A stretch of 38,209 nt of DNA from a virus, in IMG/VR virus record IMGVR_UViG_3300042362_000321, positions 1-38,209 of that record, one strand, 5' to 3'. Positions 16,039 through 23,066 of the stretch are shown one piece after another. The translations under genes and the position numbers were made by a program. How positions within the stretch are numbered: position 1 is the first letter of the stretch; each line of letters begins with the position of its first letter. The notes beneath the pieces are model-generated. The model searched no databases and had not been told where the DNA came from. It worked only from the letters and a program-made list of their open reading frames with translations.

Positions 16039-18858
16039 TTAGACGTCGTTCTTGCCGTAGAGTCGGAATGCGATGCCGATTACCTTGGCGCTGTAGATGT
16101 CGAGAGAGCCCTGGTCGGTGGTGATCAGGGGCTGCACAGAGGCCGAGTGCTTACGCAGGCGGGCCTTGTGGCTGAAGAACTGGTGCAGGCCGGCCTTCCA
16201 GCCGTTGTTTCCACAGCGGAACTGGGTGGTCACCGAGTAGTCCTCGCGGTACGGGGCCAGGAAGTTGTCGGCGGTGTTGTTGGTGTTGTAGGTGCCGCTG
16301 CCGTAGGTGTAGTAGGCTGTGCGATCTTTGGTCTGGTCGGTGGCGACCACATAGGACTCGTTCACACCGTCGAACTGCGCGGTGATGGAATAGCGGGTGT
16401 TCCAGTTGCCCAGCTCGAACTGGATGTCGGTCCACTGCTTGTGGTCGACGTTGTCCTCCCCGGTGTAGCCGCGGAAGCGAACCTCGGTCGACATCTGGAT
16501 GAGGTTTCCGGCCAGGTTGACGTCCACGAGACCGAGCGGGTCGAACTGGTGGATCAGGCCGCTCTCATCGGCCCAACAGAGCGTGTCGGTGCCTGCTACG
16601 ATGACACGGCACCAGAACCGCGGAACCAGTAGCGAGCCCTCCCAGTAGCCTTCCCAGGCCTTGTTCAGGAAGTTGTAGACCAGCGTGCGCTGGTTGCTGC
16701 CGTCACCGCCCTCGACGGGCACGCTCAGGATGTAGCGGTTGGCGAAGTAGGTTGCACAGGCGTTGCCCCAGTAGGCCTGGTCGATGTCGTCGACGATGTT
16801 CTGGATCTGATCGGAGAGGGGCAGAACCACCGACTGGCTGATGCCAAACTCGGTCTGGCGCAGGCTGATGATGCCGCGTTGGGAGAGGAAGATGACGTCG
16901 GAGCCTGTGCCTGCGATAGAGGCCTGAGACACGCAGCCGAACTCCCGGGTGATCTCGGTCAGCCGGGTGGTCGACAGGTCGCCGTAGAGGTTCTCCACAG
17001 CCAGCACCGAGCGTTCCTTGAAGACCAGCAGCGTGGTGGTGTTGAACGGGTACAGAGCAACCACCCGGTCATTGCTGCCGGTGTTGAGCTTGAACTCGTT
17101 GAGCACTGGGCTGTAGTGCAGCGGGTCCAGCACGTCGGAGACGGCCAGGTAGTCGTTGCCGTAGAGCAGCAGCAGGCGGTTCTGGAAGTACAGGCCCTCG
17201 CGACCCGGGGGCACCGAGGAACCGGAAGCACTCGAGCGCTTGATGCTGCCGGTGATGTTGTTGTTGTCCACGTCGACCAGCGTGGAGGGCATGGCCACCG
17301 AGGCGGTGGGTGTGGTCGAGTAGGTGCCGCCGTTGACGATTGCTACCGAGCTGACGATTCCGTTGGTGACTGTTGCAGTCAGGCTTGCGGCCACACTGGA
17401 TGTTCCAGAGACCGTGATCACAGGGGCCGAGAGGTAGCCGGAGCCCTGATTGAGGATCGTGACCGCGCTGATCGTGATGTTGGGCGACGTGCCAGTGGTC
17501 GTGAGCTGGATGATGGCGCGGCCAGCGTCGTTCAGCGAGTCGGTCTCCTCGGTCGTGCCGCTGAACAGCTTCAGCGTGTTGTTGTCGACCGGGTAGACGT
17601 AGTAGATCTGGTTGTTGACCGTGGCGCTGCCAACCACGTTCGAGATCGAGACCTGGTCGCCCGGGATGAAGTTGTGGTTGTAGACCGTCAGCGTGTCCCC
17701 GGTTGAGTCAGAGCCAACGATGGACAGCGTAGACGGGATACGGTCGAACCCGGCGTCGAGCGCCGACGGGAACGTGGCGTTGCCCTGCATCAGGATGGGC
17801 ATCCCGTCGTTCAGGTTGTCGACGATGTCTTGCGCCAGGTCGTAGCCGGTCAGGTTGGCGGAGCGCTCAATGTAGTAGCGGGCGTTGTTCTCAGGACTGA
17901 GCGGCAAGGCGTTTGTGCCGGCCCGAGCATCAACCAATGTCAGGTGAAGCGAGACCTCCTCGTTGACCACGTTGACAAAGAACTGGAAGCCTTGACCAGA
18001 ACCCGGTGTTGCAGTCCACAGAGGAGCCACGTCACCCACACCACCGATGGTTACGATGTCGCCCGTGGTAAGGTCGGGCACCACGTTCAGGTTGATCTGC
18101 GTGGAGTCCTCGTCCGAAAGCACCGTGGAGTCCTCGCACAGGATCTGGCTCCCGTTCTCCATCAGGATGTTGTCGTAGATTCCTGAGGCGCTCGAGAAGT
18201 AGTATCGGGCGTTGCCCGGGCGCAGCATGACCACGCCGTTGGTGGCCTGGATGAGGCGCACCGGCAGGTAGATGTCGTGCCCGTTCATGGGCACCTCGAC
18301 GGGCGACTGGTTGGGCCGGATGCACCAGACCTTGCCCTGGCCACCGTCGGAGGTCCGTGCCTCATTGACTGCCACCAGAAGTGCATTGGCCCCGGTGTCC
18401 GGGTCGCGGTAGGGCAGGACGCCGAGGATGTCCTCGAAGGGCAGCGTCTGGTTGTAGAACTGAACGGTGCGGTTGACCGGAGCCCCTGTGAAAGCCAGTG
18501 CTGCGGTCGACATCACGCAGTTGGTTCCATCATCCAAGAGGCATCGGGTGCCATTGGAAAAGACCAGCACGTTGGCGACTGGGTCCGAGGAGATGCTTGC
18601 GTTCTGAGGGATGGGCGTGCCGCTGACAGGGACTGTGGAAACAGAGTTGGAGGTTACCGTCACCACGCGGTTCAGCAACTCCCACTTACCGCCCCACTTG
18701 GGCTGCACAATGCCCCAGCGGTTCTTGATGACCTGATCCTCGAAGCGTCGGTTGACGGCGTTGGAAACGTAGGAGGCCGGGATTAGCGCAGGGTCAATGC
18801 GTGATACCACTCCAACGAATCCATCGTCGATTGCACCGATTTGAGGCAGGTCAGGCAT
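16039..18858 (-). CDS. Tail nozzle / tail tubular protein B-like (T7 gp12 type, 939 aa)
   Basis: A long beta-rich protein opening DLPQIGAIDDGFVGVVSRID, then ALIPASYVSNAVNRRF, a start typical of podoviral nozzle proteins. The middle holds an inserted Ser/Thr/Val-rich immunoglobulin-like stretch (about 420-540). The C-terminal third has blade-like repeats: LLLLYGNDYLAVSDVLDPLH, LLVFKERSVLAVENLYGDLS, REFGCVSQASIAGTGSDVIF and LSQRGIISL. This matches the beta-propeller of T7 gp12-like proteins. Length is above T7 gp12 (794 residues). It would form the distal end of the short tail and contact the fibres. It lies one base after the adaptor gene, the usual gp11-gp12 order. Confidence 0.8.
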   Translation of the reverse strand: MPDLPQIGAIDDGFVGVVSRIDPALIPASYVSNAVNRRFEDQVIKNRWGIVQPKWGGKWELLNRVVTVTSNSVSTVPVSGTPIPQNASISSDPVANVLVFSNGTRCLLDDGTNCVMSTAALAFTGAPVNRTVQFYNQTLPFEDILGVLPYRDPDTGANALLVAVNEARTSDGGQGKVWCIRPNQSPVEVPMNGHDIYLPVRLIQATNGVVMLRPGNARYYFSSASGIYDNILMENGSQILCEDSTVLSDEDSTQINLNVVPDLTTGDIVTIGGVGDVAPLWTATPGSGQGFQFFVNVVNEEVSLHLTLVDARAGTNALPLSPENNARYYIERSANLTGYDLAQDIVDNLNDGMPILMQGNATFPSALDAGFDRIPSTLSIVGSDSTGDTLTVYNHNFIPGDQVSISNVVGSATVNNQIYYVYPVDNNTLKLFSGTTEETDSLNDAGRAIIQLTTTGTSPNITISAVTILNQGSGYLSAPVITVSGTSSVAASLTATVTNGIVSSVAIVNGGTYSTTPTASVAMPSTLVDVDNNNITGSIKRSSASGSSVPPGREGLYFQNRLLLLYGNDYLAVSDVLDPLHYSPVLNEFKLNTGSNDRVVALYPFNTTTLLVFKERSVLAVENLYGDLSTTRLTEITREFGCVSQASIAGTGSDVIFLSQRGIISLRQTEFGISQSVVLPLSDQIQNIVDDIDQAYWGNACATYFANRYILSVPVEGGDGSNQRTLVYNFLNKAWEGYWEGSLLVPRFWCRVIVAGTDTLCWADESGLIHQFDPLGLVDVNLAGNLIQMSTEVRFRGYTGEDNVDHKQWTDIQFELGNWNTRYSITAQFDGVNESYVVATDQTKDRTAYYTYGSGTYNTNNTADNFLAPYREDYSVTTQFRCGNNGWKAGLHQFFSHKARLRKHSASVQPLITTDQGSLDIYSAKVIGIAFRLYGKNDV

Positions 18859-18859
18859 A

Positions 18860-19786
18860 TCACCGGGACGGCACGATTATCTGCCGGACATATTTCTCCT
18901 GGAGCGCCACCTTGTCGATCTCCTTGGTTAGTTCAATTTCTCCTAACTCAAGGAACTGGTTGCCCAGGTCGATCTTGCCGTCGACCCGGAGCATCTGGCC
19001 GGCTGCCTTGAGTGCACAGATCTCGCAGAAGCGGTAGGGGAAGGCGTAGGCGGTGGCCTCGGCGGAGCTGGACAGGAGCGGTGGGGTCTTGCGGAACTCA
19101 AGCCAGACGTAGGGTAACTGCTCTCCGACTAGCACGCCGTCGTCGGTGAAGGTGTAGGTGACCTCCTGCTGACGCCAGGTGACACGAGGGTCGGCGGGCC
19201 AGACCGAGAAGGTCTCACCGATGGGGACAGCCCGGGTTGTGCCGTCGGGGTTGTTGGTCTGCGAGATATTGCGCAGGAACTTGTTCAGCACTCCCCAGTA
19301 GACCGAGTTGGTCGGGACGGTGCCGGCCGGTGCCGTGGCGTAGAGCTGGTAGTGCCGCTGGGTGTCGGGGTAGAGAACGATCTGCCCGATGGTGTAGGTA
19401 GTCGTTGCGTCCCAGTCGCCGTCGTTGTTGCCGTAGTCGGGCAGTGCCTCGGACCAGTACTGGGCATTGAGCGTGCCACCAGGGCCTCCGGTGGTCGGGG
19501 GATTGCCGGAGTTGATCGAGCCGACGTACTGGTAGTACTTCTGCTCGGTCTTGAAGTAGACCACCATGCCGGCTGAATAGAGCTGGGCCGGGTTGTAGTC
19601 GGCCGCGAAGTACTGCTGCTCGTAGACGGTCTGCTCGGGCCAATCGAAGCACTCCCAGGCGCTCCGCAGTGACATGGAGATGAACGTGCGGAAGAAGTTG
19701 GACTCCTCGGTCGTTAGGGTGGAGAAAACGCGCCCAGTGAGCTCACAGGCGCGTTGCAGCACGTAGTCGTAGGTGACGGTTCTCAT
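18860..19786 (-). CDS. Tail adaptor (tubular protein A-like) with two carbohydrate-binding-like modules (308 aa)
   Basis: The N-terminus (DYVLQRACELTGRVFSTLTT, then FRTFISMSLRSAWECFDWPE) and the C-terminus (FPYRFCEICALKAAGQMLRV and a final helix) look like the helical bundle of head-tail adaptor proteins of the T7 gp11 kind. Between them are two similar inserts: residues about 64-113 (YSAGMVVYFKTEQKYYQYVG...YWSEA) and about 125-166 (WDATTTYTIGQIVLYPDTQR...YWGVL). W/Y-x-x-x-Y-x-x-G-x-x-V followed by a Tyr-rich strand and a closing Y-W is the pattern of family 5/12 carbohydrate-binding modules. They may decorate the tail neck and touch host sugars. Position before the nozzle gene supports the adaptor role. 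Confidence 0.7.
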   Translation of the reverse strand: MRTVTYDYVLQRACELTGRVFSTLTTEESNFFRTFISMSLRSAWECFDWPEQTVYEQQYFAADYNPAQLYSAGMVVYFKTEQKYYQYVGSINSGNPPTTGGPGGTLNAQYWSEALPDYGNNDGDWDATTTYTIGQIVLYPDTQRHYQLYATAPAGTVPTNSVYWGVLNKFLRNISQTNNPDGTTRAVPIGETFSVWPADPRVTWRQQEVTYTFTDDGVLVGEQLPYVWLEFRKTPPLLSSSAEATAYAFPYRFCEICALKAAGQMLRVDGKIDLGNQFLELGEIELTKEIDKVALQEKYVRQIIVPSR

Positions 19787-19789
19787 TGG

Positions 19790-20035
19790 CTACCAGGATT
19801 TGCACGCCCAATACTTGGCGGAGAGTTTGGTGCCCGGCTCGTCACAACCATGACGGGCGCGGAAGGATGCACGCCGCTCCGGGATGTGCTTCTTGATGCT
19901 CATGTCCGGGTCGCCGAAACGCACGAGAGCGACCTTGTCGCCCTCCTTGGCCAGGACAGCGAACTTCTTGTTCTCGCCCGGCGTGCGCTTGGGCTTGTTG
20001 TAGCCCGAGAACTTGTTGCCCTTGTAGTTGATCAT
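19790..20035 (-). CDS. Conserved small phage protein, FSGYNKPKRTP family (81 aa)
   Basis: Starts at ATG 20035, inside the ATGA overlap with the lipoprotein gene. The sequence contains FSGYNKPKRTPGENKKFAVL, VALVRFGDPDMSI and RRASFRARHGC, ending AKYWACKSW. I recognise the combination of SGYNKPK-TP, RFGDP-M-IK and SFRARH-C as a widespread small protein of marine and other phages whose function is unknown. Basic charge and the C-H/C pattern near the end (RHGC...WAC) could support metal or nucleic-acid binding. It lies between the lysis genes and tail genes. Confidence 0.75.
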   Translation of the reverse strand: MINYKGNKFSGYNKPKRTPGENKKFAVLAKEGDKVALVRFGDPDMSIKKHIPERRASFRARHGCDEPGTKLSAKYWACKSW

Positions 20036-20262
20036 TTACTCTTGGGGAGTGCGTACCAACCCGCAGGAAGAACCACGGTCGACGGTCCCACCAGCTTCTT
20101 GTCTTTGTCGAATCCGTACACGCTGGCCTTGGTGGGCTTGGCGAGCATCACGGGATCACCGGAAGGGACCAGGACCACCTTGGTCTGGCATCCCAGGAAG
20201 ATCGGCAACACGAGCAGCCAGATCATCCTTGAGAGGCTTTGGAGCTTGGCCGTGTTGGACAT
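20032..20262 (-). CDS. Small outer-membrane lipoprotein, o-spanin-like (76 aa)
   Basis: Residues 1-12 are polar with Lys and Arg, 13-24 are hydrophobic (MIWLLVLPIFLG), and Cys25 follows. This is a lipoprotein signal with a slightly unusual -3 residue (Phe). The mature part is short: VVLVPSGDPVMLAKPTKASV, YGFDKDKKLV and VVLPAGWYALP. I recognise the pattern V-x-V-P-x-GxPV-LA, V-A-V-Y, V-x-x-PAGWY as a phage lipoprotein usually found beside holins and often proposed as an outer-membrane spanin. It overlaps a small ORF in another frame (20156-20326), as Rz1 overlaps Rz, and follows a holin gene. Outer-membrane lysis is the likely role, implying a Gram-negative host. Confidence 0.7.
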   Translation of the reverse strand: MSNTAKLQSLSRMIWLLVLPIFLGCQTKVVLVPSGDPVMLAKPTKASVYGFDKDKKLVGPSTVVLPAGWYALPKSK

Positions 20263-20326
20263 CGGTGGGTGGGGTTGCTCGGATCCAGTCGAGGAATGCC
20301 AGGACGATCTGGTAGATCCAGTTCAC
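20156..20326 (-). CDS. Small ORF nested into the lipoprotein gene (56 aa), lysis cassette
   Basis: GTG 20326 shares GTGA with the holin stop, and 56 codons run to TGA at 20156, so the last 107 bases lie inside the lipoprotein gene in another frame. It begins MNWIYQIVLAFLDWIRATPP, a short amphipathic or membrane-touching helix, then APKPLKDDLAARVADLP and a Pro/Gly tail. Small proteins of this type (hydrophobic start, then a Pro-containing acidic/basic helix) often precede the lipoprotein in phage lysis regions. At this size it cannot be a normal periplasm-spanning i-spanin. The coupling signature at its start and the otherwise empty 60-base gap support it. Function is unknown. Confidence 0.55.
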   Translation of the reverse strand: MNWIYQIVLAFLDWIRATPPTDVQHGQAPKPLKDDLAARVADLPGMPDQGGPGPFR

Positions 20327-20514
20327 TCAGGCTTCTTCTCGGCGTCCTTGGCGTCCTTGGCCCAGATCAGGCCGATGCCAGCGGTGACCGCTGCGATGGT
20401 CGTGGTGATGTCCAGATGGGTGGTCGGGTCACCGTCGAATAGGGCCTTCATGGCCCCTCCAACAGCGACCAGGATGGCACCGATGCCGGCGAGAGTGGTC
20501 TTGGTGTTCTTCAT
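20323..20514 (-). CDS. Holin-like membrane protein (63 aa)
   Basis: Two hydrophobic segments are visible: about residues 8-25 (LAGIGAILVAVGGAMKAL) and about 36-51 (ITTTIAAVTAGIGLIW). They are joined by a short polar loop with DGDPTTHLD, and a charged tail follows (AKDAKDAEKKPE). Size, two membrane helices and a charged C-terminus fit small phage holins that form membrane lesions and release the endolysin. ATG 20514 shares ATGA with the upstream membrane-protein gene, so the two are probably made together, possibly as holin and antiholin. The lysozyme-like gene is far away at 2064-2402. Confidence 0.7.
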   Translation of the reverse strand: MKNTKTTLAGIGAILVAVGGAMKALFDGDPTTHLDITTTIAAVTAGIGLIWAKDAKDAEKKPE

Positions 20515-20684
20515 TTCTTGATGGCTTTGTAGAGGGCAACACAGGCCGCAATGAGGCCGACCACGGCGGAGATGAAGCGGATGCCGTCGGTAAGCTGGGG
20601 AAGCAGCGAGGCTGCTGTAGCTGCCGCCGCGGTGCTCAGTGAGAGCGCCAGTCCATTCGTTCCGCCGTGGTTGGTTGCGTCCAT
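20511..20684 (-). CDS. Small membrane protein of the lysis cassette (57 aa)
   Basis: The start is placed at ATG 20684, just after the upstream stop (20686-20688). The longer reading from 20747 would enter the upstream gene. The protein has an Ala/Ser/Leu-rich stretch (about 12-30) and a clear membrane helix (about 37-54, FISAVVGLIAACVALYKAI), ending KK. Two hydrophobic segments with a short basic tail suggest a second holin or antiholin partner for the 63-aa protein. Only membrane location is well supported. Confidence 0.6.
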   Translation of the reverse strand: MDATNHGGTNGLALSLSTAAAATAASLLPQLTDGIRFISAVVGLIAACVALYKAIKK

Positions 20685-20685
20685 G

Positions 20686-20928
20686 TTACTCAGACTTGGG
20701 TTGTGCTGCTTTGTAAGCCTCCACAACCGCCGGAGTCCACAGCGCATTGGCGATATTCACAACCTCAGTCGGCTGTCCATCCAGCGAGTCACCGGGATTG
20801 AGGGTGTACTGCGAGGTAATCTCAGAACCGACAATCGCGCCATCGCTGTCGTAATCAACGCCGGTCGTGACGAACAACGAGTTGTTGGCGTTCACCTGCA
20901 CTGCGACGATATTGACTGGTACGATCAT
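20686..20928 (-). CDS. Small protein, tandem paralogue copy 2 (80 aa)
   Basis: ATG 20928 shares ATGA with the upstream stop. The C-terminal half reads LNPGDSLDGQPTEVVNIANA, then LWTPAVVEAYKAAQ. The upstream neighbour (20925-21176) has LAPGSDLTGQPEQVVAIANA, then VWTPAAVAAYAASQ. The two are therefore tandem duplicates that have diverged mainly in the N-terminal half. I recognise the P-G-x-x-L-x-GQP...IA-A-WTP-V-AY pattern from other phage genomes, without a known function. Location between a fibre gene and the lysis genes suggests late expression. Confidence 0.7.
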   Translation of the reverse strand: MIVPVNIVAVQVNANNSLFVTTGVDYDSDGAIVGSEITSQYTLNPGDSLDGQPTEVVNIANALWTPAVVEAYKAAQPKSE

Positions 20929-21176
20929 TGGATGGTGGGGCTAGGGGTTTGGCTGGCGGCGTAGGCAGCGACAGCAGCGGGAGTCCAGACAGCGTTGGCA
21001 ATCGCAACAACCTGTTCGGGCTGACCCGTAAGGTCGGAGCCGGGAGCGAGGCAGTAGCGGTTAAAAGTCGATGCCTTCACGACATCGCCGTCCACGATCT
21101 GGTCCGCAAGTCGGACCTGCAACGTGGTGTTAGGAAGAACCTCGCAGAGCGAGAAGATGGTGCGTTCGGTGAGCAT
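20925..21176 (-). CDS. Small protein, tandem paralogue copy 1 (83 aa)
   Basis: This first member of the tandem pair starts at ATG 21176. The N-terminal half (LTERTIFSLCEVLPNTTLQV, RLADQIVDGDVVKASTF) is beta-rich and differs from the copy at 20686-20928. The C-terminal half is alike (GSDLTGQPEQVVAIANAVWT). The final QTPSPTIQ is extra. Duplication followed by divergence of one half suggests that the variable half contacts changing partners while the conserved half is structural (inference). Biochemical function is unknown. Confidence 0.7.
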   Translation of the reverse strand: MLTERTIFSLCEVLPNTTLQVRLADQIVDGDVVKASTFNRYCLAPGSDLTGQPEQVVAIANAVWTPAAVAAYAASQTPSPTIQ

Positions 21177-21180
21177 AGAA

Positions 21181-22134
21181 TTAGACGAAGTAGGTCAATG
21201 TTCCAAAGATATCAGCGGTTCCAGAAGCAAATCCAGAAACCTTAATATCAGCTAAAGATCCTCCTGTTGATGTTGCATAAATTGGGAATGCGGTTGAATT
21301 GAACACACCGCAAGTTAGGAATCCGCTGAAAGTAATTCCAGCACCTGTAATTGTTCCGTACTGCGTTGTTGCGCTAGATGCGGTGAATGGCAAACCTCTA
21401 ATGTAGAGTGAATTACCAGCAGTCAGTCCAGTGGTGTTGATATCAGTTAGCTCGAAATGAACAGTAACCAATCGACCAACCTTCGTGTATCGTCCGACAG
21501 CGGTGGCGGTAGTCGCTTGATTGCCACCAGAAGAAGCATCGCCAGCAGTCGGAGTCCAAGTCCCCTCCTCGTAATCGTTCAGTAGCTCGGAGGTTCCGGT
21601 TCCAGCAGTCGCGGAGAAGTCGATGCCTTTGCCGGATGGGAACGCGAGGTTTCCAGCCGTGTTCAACGTCATCTTGACCGAATTTGCTTGACCCGCATCG
21701 AGGATGAAATCGAGAGCGTTTGAATTTGCGGCAGCAGATCCGACTCTAATTCCCCAAGAGTTTCCAGACGCTGAAAGCATCAATGCAGCATAAGCTCCAG
21801 AACTAGCGTTTTGATTGTCAATGCGACTGAAGGTGTACGCATTTTGATCGAGCTTAACGTGAAGAGGCTGTGACGGCGTCGCCGTACCAATACCCACACG
21901 ATCATTCGTCGTGTCCACCTTCAACACGTTCGTATCCACCGTCAGATCGCCGGTGATGGTGGCGGAGGCGAGCGTGGCGGTGCCGCCGGCTCCCAGGATC
22001 TGGTTGCTGGTGATCTTCTTGGTCGTGCCAGAGGCCGCCATGGACGTGTCCGAGATGTCGACGATCGGCAGCACGTCCGCTGCCGGATCAACCGTGGTGA
22101 TGGCCGCTAGGGCCGTGATTTTTGTGTCTGCCAT
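21181..22134 (-). CDS. Fibre / appendage protein with AT-rich receptor-type C-terminus (317 aa)
   Basis: Opens ADTKITALAAITTVDPAADV, LPIVDISDTSMAASG and TTKKIT, then TLASATITGDLTVDTNVL, KVDTTNDRVGIGTATPSQPL: the usual head of phage fibre proteins whose C-terminal region varies. The second half has TGTSELLNDYEEGTWTPTAG and YTKVGRLVTVHFEL, a beta-structured tip seen in many phage appendages. GC content falls sharply in roughly 21181-21880, the part encoding the C-terminal two thirds, relative to flanking genes. This is a sign of a module exchanged from another source. It lies on the head side of the lysis cassette, so it could be a head or tail appendage. Confidence 0.7.
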   Translation of the reverse strand: MADTKITALAAITTVDPAADVLPIVDISDTSMAASGTTKKITSNQILGAGGTATLASATITGDLTVDTNVLKVDTTNDRVGIGTATPSQPLHVKLDQNAYTFSRIDNQNASSGAYAALMLSASGNSWGIRVGSAAANSNALDFILDAGQANSVKMTLNTAGNLAFPSGKGIDFSATAGTGTSELLNDYEEGTWTPTAGDASSGGNQATTATAVGRYTKVGRLVTVHFELTDINTTGLTAGNSLYIRGLPFTASSATTQYGTITGAGITFSGFLTCGVFNSTAFPIYATSTGGSLADIKVSGFASGTADIFGTLTYFV

Positions 22135-22137
22135 GGC

Positions 22138-22377
22138 TTAGTTTGCTTGAATGATGAGTTTTCCGTCGTCCTCCCGCAGGAGGAACGAGGCGTCCTCGAG
22201 CAGCAGGGAATCGAAAGTGCCGAAAGTGATAACGATCTTGTCGATGCCGTCCTCCAGGAGAACGAAGAAGTCGTCCTCTTGCAGCAGGTCGCGCCGGATG
22301 ATAGGCAGGTCGGCGCCGCCGCCAGCCCCACCGAGGGCTTGCTGCACGCCGAGTCCTAGTCCTAGGCCGAGACGCAT
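22138..22377 (-). CDS. Small acidic protein with LLxEDxxxxLLxED repeats (79 aa)
   Basis: Starts at ATG 22377. A Gly/Leu-rich head (RLGLGLGLGVQQALGGAGGG) precedes an acidic C-terminal half in which the unit L-L-x-E-D recurs (LLQEDDFFVLLEDGIDKI, then LLLEDASFLLREDDGKLI). The periodicity suggests a small beta-solenoid or stacked hairpins. I recognise LLLEDG/S repeats from small phage proteins near capsid genes, with no known function. It lies directly after a small capsid-associated candidate, so it may be a virion component. Confidence 0.6.
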   Translation of the reverse strand: MRLGLGLGLGVQQALGGAGGGADLPIIRRDLLQEDDFFVLLEDGIDKIVITFGTFDSLLLEDASFLLREDDGKLIIQAN

Positions 22378-22378
22378 T

Positions 22379-22633
22379 TTAGACCCACTTGCGGTTGTAG
22401 GCGATGATCGCCCCGGAGGATACAGCCACCGAGGTGAAGACGCCCGAGATCGAGTCGCCGGCCTGAATGGTCACGCCGGATGGGAAGTTGGTGATGTTGG
22501 ATGTGATGGCTCCGAGGATGGTCGTGGCGACGGCATGGATTTCCATGTAGTTGCCGGTCACAGTGCCCGCGGAGGCGTCGATGTACCGGCCACCGTATTC
22601 GCCGGCCAGTTGGCGGTTTGATCCGACATTCAT
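22379..22633 (-). CDS. Small beta-rich virion-associated candidate (84 aa)
   Basis: ATG 22633 shares ATGA with the upstream stop. The sequence is uncharged and Ser/Thr/Ile-rich (GGRYIDASAGTVTGNYMEIH, TILGAITSNITNFPSG), with TIQAGDSISGVFTSVAVSSG and a last strand AIIAYNRKWV. This reads as a small beta-barrel or jelly roll, like capsid decoration or spike proteins. Its place between the capsid gene and the fibre genes supports a structural role. I recall similar small proteins in the same position in other phages, but cannot name a family. Confidence 0.6.
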   Translation of the reverse strand: MNVGSNRQLAGEYGGRYIDASAGTVTGNYMEIHAVATTILGAITSNITNFPSGVTIQAGDSISGVFTSVAVSSGAIIAYNRKWV

Positions 22634-23013
22634 AGGGTGAACTTCTGACTACTGCGTTTTGTGCCACCGCTCCATCCAACCTGCAAGCGTGTAGCCCCGC
22701 AGCGCACTCGCACCTCGGGGTTATCCCGCTCTACTTCTTTGAGAAACTGGGAGTCCTTCCAGCAATCGTATCCATACTTGGTGCCCCAGGCATGGTAGAG
22801 AGTGGGGTCGATCCGCATCCGTAGCCGTCCGATGCCGTCGATGGCGCGGACCTCGCGTTGCGAGTCCTGGGCGATGCGCTTCTGATCAATGCCGGCTTTG
22901 ACCCAGTCCTTCTGGATGCCGGATTGGAACTCCTTGATGACGGCGCGGCGCAGTTCGCCGGGCATATCGTCGAGGGCGTTGGCGATGACGGAGGATGCGG
23001 AATTGTGAGCCAT
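22630..23013 (-). CDS. Hypothetical virion-region protein (127 aa)
   Basis: First gene after the capsid terminator, starting at ATG 23013. It is basic and mostly helical at first (MPGELRRAVIKEFQSGIQKD, WVKAGIDQKRIAQDSQREVR). It then has GIGRLRMRIDPTLYHAWGTK, YGYDCWKDSQFLKEVERDNP and a beta-like end (VRVRCGATRLQVGW). No known family is recognised. A role in head completion or as a minor capsid component would fit the position but is not shown. A T-rich minus-strand sequence (the end of the terminator) precedes the start and no Shine-Dalgarno is visible. Confidence 0.6.
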   Translation of the reverse strand: MAHNSASSVIANALDDMPGELRRAVIKEFQSGIQKDWVKAGIDQKRIAQDSQREVRAIDGIGRLRMRIDPTLYHAWGTKYGYDCWKDSQFLKEVERDNPEVRVRCGATRLQVGWSGGTKRSSQKFTL

Positions 23014-23026
23014 GAGAAAGGAAAGA

Positions 23027-23053
23027 GGGGGAGGCCCGGAGTGGACCTCCCCC
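23027..23053 (-). terminator. Rho-independent terminator behind the major capsid gene
   Basis: On the minus strand GGGGGAGGTCC pairs with GGGCCTCCCCC (11 positions, one G-T pair) around the loop ACTCC, followed by the T-rich TCTTTCCTTTC. It lies 13 bases beyond the capsid stop codon. This is the arrangement of T7 T-phi behind gene 10 and should lower transcription of everything downstream relative to capsid mRNA. Confidence 0.85.
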
Positions 23054-23066
23054 GTTGAAACTAAGA

